From positions 1 to 39,193 of the forward strand of contig JAJFGP010000010.1 in NCBI GenBank assembly GCA_021776055.1: DNA of 39,193 bases, read 5' to 3'. Below the pieces are notes generated by a model, which saw only the letters and a list, made by a program, of their open reading frames with translations, made no database searches and had not been told where the DNA came from. This document shows positions 36,394 through 39,193 of this stretch, piece after piece. The DNA comes from Kiloniellaceae bacterium (GTDB lineage: Bacteria; Pseudomonadota; Alphaproteobacteria; Kiloniellales; J153). Both the position numbers and the translations under genes were made by a program. The first letter of the stretch is position 1. Every line of letters starts with the position of its first letter.

Positions 36394-37725
36394 TCATCCC
36401 CGGCGGTCTACGGGAATAAATTCGCGCTTCGTCTCGCCGATGTAGAGCTGGCGCGGCCGGCTGATGCGGTGGTCTGGGTCCTCGATCATTTCCTTCCACT
36501 GAGCAACCCAGCCCACCGTCCGTGCAAGCGCGAACAGGACCGTAAACATGGATGTCGGGAAGCCCATGGCCTGGAGAATGATTCCGGAATAGAAATCCAC
36601 GTTGGGGAAGAGCTTGCGGCTGACGAAATAGTCGTCCTCCAGGGCAATTCGCTCCAGCTCCATGGCCAGATCGAGCAGCGGCTCGTCTTGATGGTTCAGC
36701 TCCTCCAGCACCTCATGGCAGCTCTTGCGCAAGACCGCCGCGCGCGGATCGTAATTCTTGTAAACGCGGTGACCAAAGCCCATTAGCCGGAACGGGTCGT
36801 CTTTGTCCTTGGCCCGCTTGAGGAACTCGGGGATACGCTCCTTGGAGCCGATTTCTTGCAGCATCTTGAGCACTGCTTCATTGGCGCCGCCATGTGCCGG
36901 ACCCCAGAGCGAGGCGATACCCGCGGCGATGCAGGCGAATGGGTTGGCGCCGCTCGACCCGGCGATGCGGACGGTCGAGGTCGAAGCGTTCTGTTCGTGA
37001 TCGGCGTGCAAAATGAAGATTCGGTCCATCGCTCGCGCCAATGACGGGCTAACCTTGTACTCCTCGGCCGGCACGGCAAAGGTCATGTGCAGGAAGTTGG
37101 CGGCAAAGCTGAGATCGTTGCGGGGATACACGAACGGCTGGCCAATCGAATACTTGTAGGCCATGGCGGCAATCGTCGGCATCTTGGCAACCAGGCGGTG
37201 GGACGCGACCATACGCTGATGCGGATCGCTGATATCCGTTGAATCATGATAGAAAGCCGACAGCGCCCCGACCACGCCCACCATGATCGCCATCGGATGC
37301 GAATCCCGGCGAAAACCCCGATAGAAGTAGAGCATCTGCTCGTGCAGCATGGTGTGGTAGGTGATGGAATTTTCGAAGCCCCGGCGCTCCGCCGCTGTCG
37401 GCAGGTGGCCGTTCAACAGCAGATAGCACACTTCCATGTAGTCGCTGTGCTCTGCCAGGTCCTCGATGGCATAGCCATGATGCATAAGCACGCCCTCGTC
37501 CCCGTCGATAAAAGTGAGGGTCGAATCGCAGCTTGCGGTTGAGGTGTAGCCGGGGTCGTACGTGAAGAAACCGGTATCCGCGTAGAGCCGGCGCACGTCG
37601 ATGACGCGCGGGCCGGTGGTGCCCTCCATGATAGGCATTTCCCAAGATCGGCCGCTGCTATTGTCGGTTAAGGTAACGGTGTTCTTACTTGAGGCGGCTT
37701 TCTCTGCGGGGGGGCTCGTTGGCAT
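36394..37725 (-). CDS. gltA: Citrate synthase
   Basis: The product condenses oxaloacetate and acetyl-CoA at the entry of the TCA cycle. It has 443 residues and is of the large, E. coli-like (type II, hexameric) group with an N-terminal beta domain (1-60). Catalytic residues are His278 ([11 protein letters not shown]), His319 ([14 protein letters not shown]) and Asp377 (FPNVDFYSG). The ATG is at 37725 with GAGGA about 10 nt upstream. It is transcribed leftward, convergent with gloA and downstream of gltX, an arrangement common in alphaproteobacteria. Confidence 0.97.
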   Translation of the reverse strand: MPTSPPAEKAASSKNTVTLTDNSSGRSWEMPIMEGTTGPRVIDVRRLYADTGFFTYDPGYTSTASCDSTLTFIDGDEGVLMHHGYAIEDLAEHSDYMEVCYLLLNGHLPTAAERRGFENSITYHTMLHEQMLYFYRGFRRDSHPMAIMVGVVGALSAFYHDSTDISDPHQRMVASHRLVAKMPTIAAMAYKYSIGQPFVYPRNDLSFAANFLHMTFAVPAEEYKVSPSLARAMDRIFILHADHEQNASTSTVRIAGSSGANPFACIAAGIASLWGPAHGGANEAVLKMLQEIGSKERIPEFLKRAKDKDDPFRLMGFGHRVYKNYDPRAAVLRKSCHEVLEELNHQDEPLLDLAMELERIALEDDYFVSRKLFPNVDFYSGIILQAMGFPTSMFTVLFALARTVGWVAQWKEMIEDPDHRISRPRQLYIGETKREFIPVDRRG

Positions 37726-37785
37726 ATCGCCGATTCCTCGTACTGAGTGGGAGGGCCTGAAACGCTTGGAGAATAGGTGCGCTGC

Positions 37786-37814
37786 AGCATAAACCCTCTT
37801 GCCGAGTCGATCAA
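37786..37814 (-). promoter_or_regulatory. Predicted promoter of gltA
   Basis: On the - strand TTGATC (37814-37809) and TATGCT (37791-37786) are 17 nt apart, a housekeeping-sigma layout. Transcription would start near 37779, giving a leader of roughly 55 nt before the gltA ATG. It lies in the 119-nt gap after gltX, so gltA need not depend on gltX transcription. Confidence 0.5.
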
Positions 37815-37844
37815 ACTGGCGAGGCCAACATGGCTAGCACCGAG

Positions 37845-39193
37845 CTAAACGCCTGGCGTTGGGCCTGTTTGATCGGTTATGCGCGCGAGGCACTCGGTAC
37901 GGCCAAGGATCGCCATGACGTCGAAAAGGCCCGGAGACGACCCCGATCCGGTCAGGGCTGCACGTAAGGGTTGTGCAAGCTGTCCTAACTTGAGGTCCAG
38001 TTGCTCGGCCGTTTGCCGCACGGTTGCCTCCAGGTTGGCTTCCGTCCAGTCATCCACGGCTTGCAAAAACGGAAGCACATGGGCCAAACGCTGATGTCCG
38101 CCGTCGGCGAGTATCTTCGAAGCCTTTGGCGATAGGGTGAGGGGGCGCGTAGCGGCGTAGAAAAATGCGTTTTCCGCTAGCTCCTTTAGGTTTCGCGCCC
38201 GCGTCTTCAACCCGCTCATGCCCCGTCGCAGATGTGCGTCCGCCGTTCCGTCGAGTGGCCGGCCGAGCGTGCTTTCCAGACGAGGCTTGACCGCCTCAAC
38301 TAGGTAAGCATCGTCTGCTTCACGCAGGTAGTGGGCATTCAAATTGTCCAACTTGGCGAAATCGAAGCGGGACGCCGACTTGCCCACACCGCCCAGGTCG
38401 AACCAGGAGACGGCTTGCTCGATCGAGATGATCTCGTCGTCGCCGTGTCCCCAACCCAAACGGAGCAGATAGTTGCACAGCGCCTCCGGCAGATAGCCCA
38501 TGTCACGGTAAGCCTCGACACCCAAGGCGCCGTGGCGCTTCGATAACTTGGCGCCATCCGGTCCGTGGATGAGCGGTATATGCGCAAACGCCGGTGCCGA
38601 CCAGCCAAGCGCCTGATACATCAATGTTTGGCGAAAGGCGTTGGTCAGATGATCGTCGCCCCGGATGACGTGAGAAATATCCATATCGTGGTCGTCCACG
38701 ACGACCGAAAGCATATACGTCGGCGTTCCATCGGCGCGGAGCAGGACCATGTCGTCAAGCTGATCGTTGCCGACCGTAACGCGTCCCTGCACCAGATCGT
38801 CGATGACCGTTTCGCCGGTCTGCGGGGCCTTCAGGCGGATGACCGGCTTGGCGTCAGCCGGCGCCGTCGCCGGATCGCGGTCGCGCCAGCGCCCGTCATA
38901 GCGTATCGGGCGTCCCTCGGCCCGGGCCAGGCGCCGCATTTCCTCCAACTCCTCGGGCGTACAGAAGCAGCGATAGGCGTTGTCGGTTGCCAGCAGGGTG
39001 CCGGCTACCTCGGCATGGCGGGCGGCCCGTGCAAACTGGTACACGACCTCGTCATCCCAGGTCAGGCCGAGCCAGCGCATACCGTCCAGGATCGCCTCGA
39101 CGGCCTCATCCGTGGAGCGCTTGCGGTCCGTATCCTCGACGCGCAGTCGGAAAATGCCCCCATGATGGCGGGCATACAGCCAGTTGAACAGCG
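37845..39193 (-). CDS. gltX: Glutamyl-tRNA synthetase (partial, N-terminus outside window)
   Basis: The product charges tRNA-Glu (or, for the second alphaproteobacterial copy, tRNA-Gln for later transamidation). 448 residues are visible; translation of the right edge begins [12 protein letters not shown] and continues through [19 protein letters not shown] into the ATG at 39080, so that ATG is internal and about 20 N-terminal residues with the HIGH motif lie beyond 39193. The class I signature KLSKRHG is present, as are [19 protein letters not shown] and [10 protein letters not shown]. The C-terminal third is the anticodon-binding domain. Which of the two GltX types it is cannot be settled from this sequence alone. 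Confidence 0.95.
   Translation of the reverse strand, partial: LFNWLYARHHGGIFRLRVEDTDRKRSTDEAVEAILDGMRWLGLTWDDEVVYQFARAARHAEVAGTLLATDNAYRCFCTPEELEEMRRLARAEGRPIRYDGRWRDRDPATAPADAKPVIRLKAPQTGETVIDDLVQGRVTVGNDQLDDMVLLRADGTPTYMLSVVVDDHDMDISHVIRGDDHLTNAFRQTLMYQALGWSAPAFAHIPLIHGPDGAKLSKRHGALGVEAYRDMGYLPEALCNYLLRLGWGHGDDEIISIEQAVSWFDLGGVGKSASRFDFAKLDNLNAHYLREADDAYLVEAVKPRLESTLGRPLDGTADAHLRRGMSGLKTRARNLKELAENAFFYAATRPLTLSPKASKILADGGHQRLAHVLPFLQAVDDWTEANLEATVRQTAEQLDLKLGQLAQPLRAALTGSGSSPGLFDVMAILGRTECLARITDQTGPTPGV

Noticed and set aside
1-39193. Mobile elements, CRISPR arrays, tRNA/rRNA genes, or a defence or biosynthetic island
   Set aside because: No transposase, integrase, direct-repeat array, cloverleaf or island-like gene content was found; the region is core housekeeping.

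Overview
The window is a GC-rich stretch of core chromosome from an alphaproteobacterium, most likely a Rhodospirillales-like lineage. The evidence is the gene order nuo - birA - coaX - rnj - mce - DUF1467 - proS - lol - dnaE - rpsB-tsf-pyrH-frr-uppS-cdsA-dxr-rseP-bamA-skp-lpxD-fabZ-lpxA-lpxI-lpxB - gltA/gltX. It is supported by the short ProS without an editing insertion, LpxI in place of LpxH, RNase J, and the long Ala/Lys/Pro tail on ribosomal protein S2. All genes up to 36377 are on the + strand, mostly with ATGA-type overlaps or very short gaps. Only gltA and gltX at the right end are on the - strand.

Layout. 1-8149: 3' part of the complex I operon (end of nuoG, then nuoH-I-J-K-L-M-N). 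8146-11385: biotin ligase, type III pantothenate kinase and ribonuclease J, coupled by 4-nt overlaps. 11400-12715: a 2OG-Fe(II) oxygenase-like gene with an almost perfect Shine-Dalgarno, an acyl-CoA epimerase and a small DUF1467 membrane protein that lacks a canonical start codon. 12716-12992: the longest gene-free stretch of the first half, containing structured DNA and an intrinsic terminator pointing LEFT, so probably a small RNA gene on the - strand. 12993-17737: a secreted unknown protein, prolyl-tRNA synthetase, the LolC/E-LolD lipoprotein exporter, and a homocysteine methyltransferase-like protein. 17768-21256: DNA polymerase III alpha. 21284-26169: a promoter and structured leader, then the translation and envelope-lipid cluster rpsB, tsf, pyrH, frr, uppS, cdsA. 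26160-35939: dxr (isoprenoids), rseP (site-2 protease), bamA and skp (outer-membrane protein assembly), lpxD-fabZ-lpxA-lpxI-lpxB (lipid A). 35964-39193: glyoxalase I, then convergent citrate synthase and a truncated glutamyl-tRNA synthetase.

Functionally, the right two thirds form an envelope-biogenesis supercluster: undecaprenyl and CDP-diacylglycerol precursors, MEP-pathway isoprenoids, outer-membrane protein assembly and lipid A, preceded by translation factors. No tRNA, rRNA, CRISPR array, transposase, phage gene or integration scar was seen, and no gap between genes exceeds 300 bases. I found no convincing new multi-gene system. The parts that conserved genes do not explain are the - strand RNA candidate at 12737-12900, the structured rpsB leader, the ATC start of the DUF1467 gene, and some altered residues: the Zn ligand of the methyltransferase and a Cys pair in BamA.
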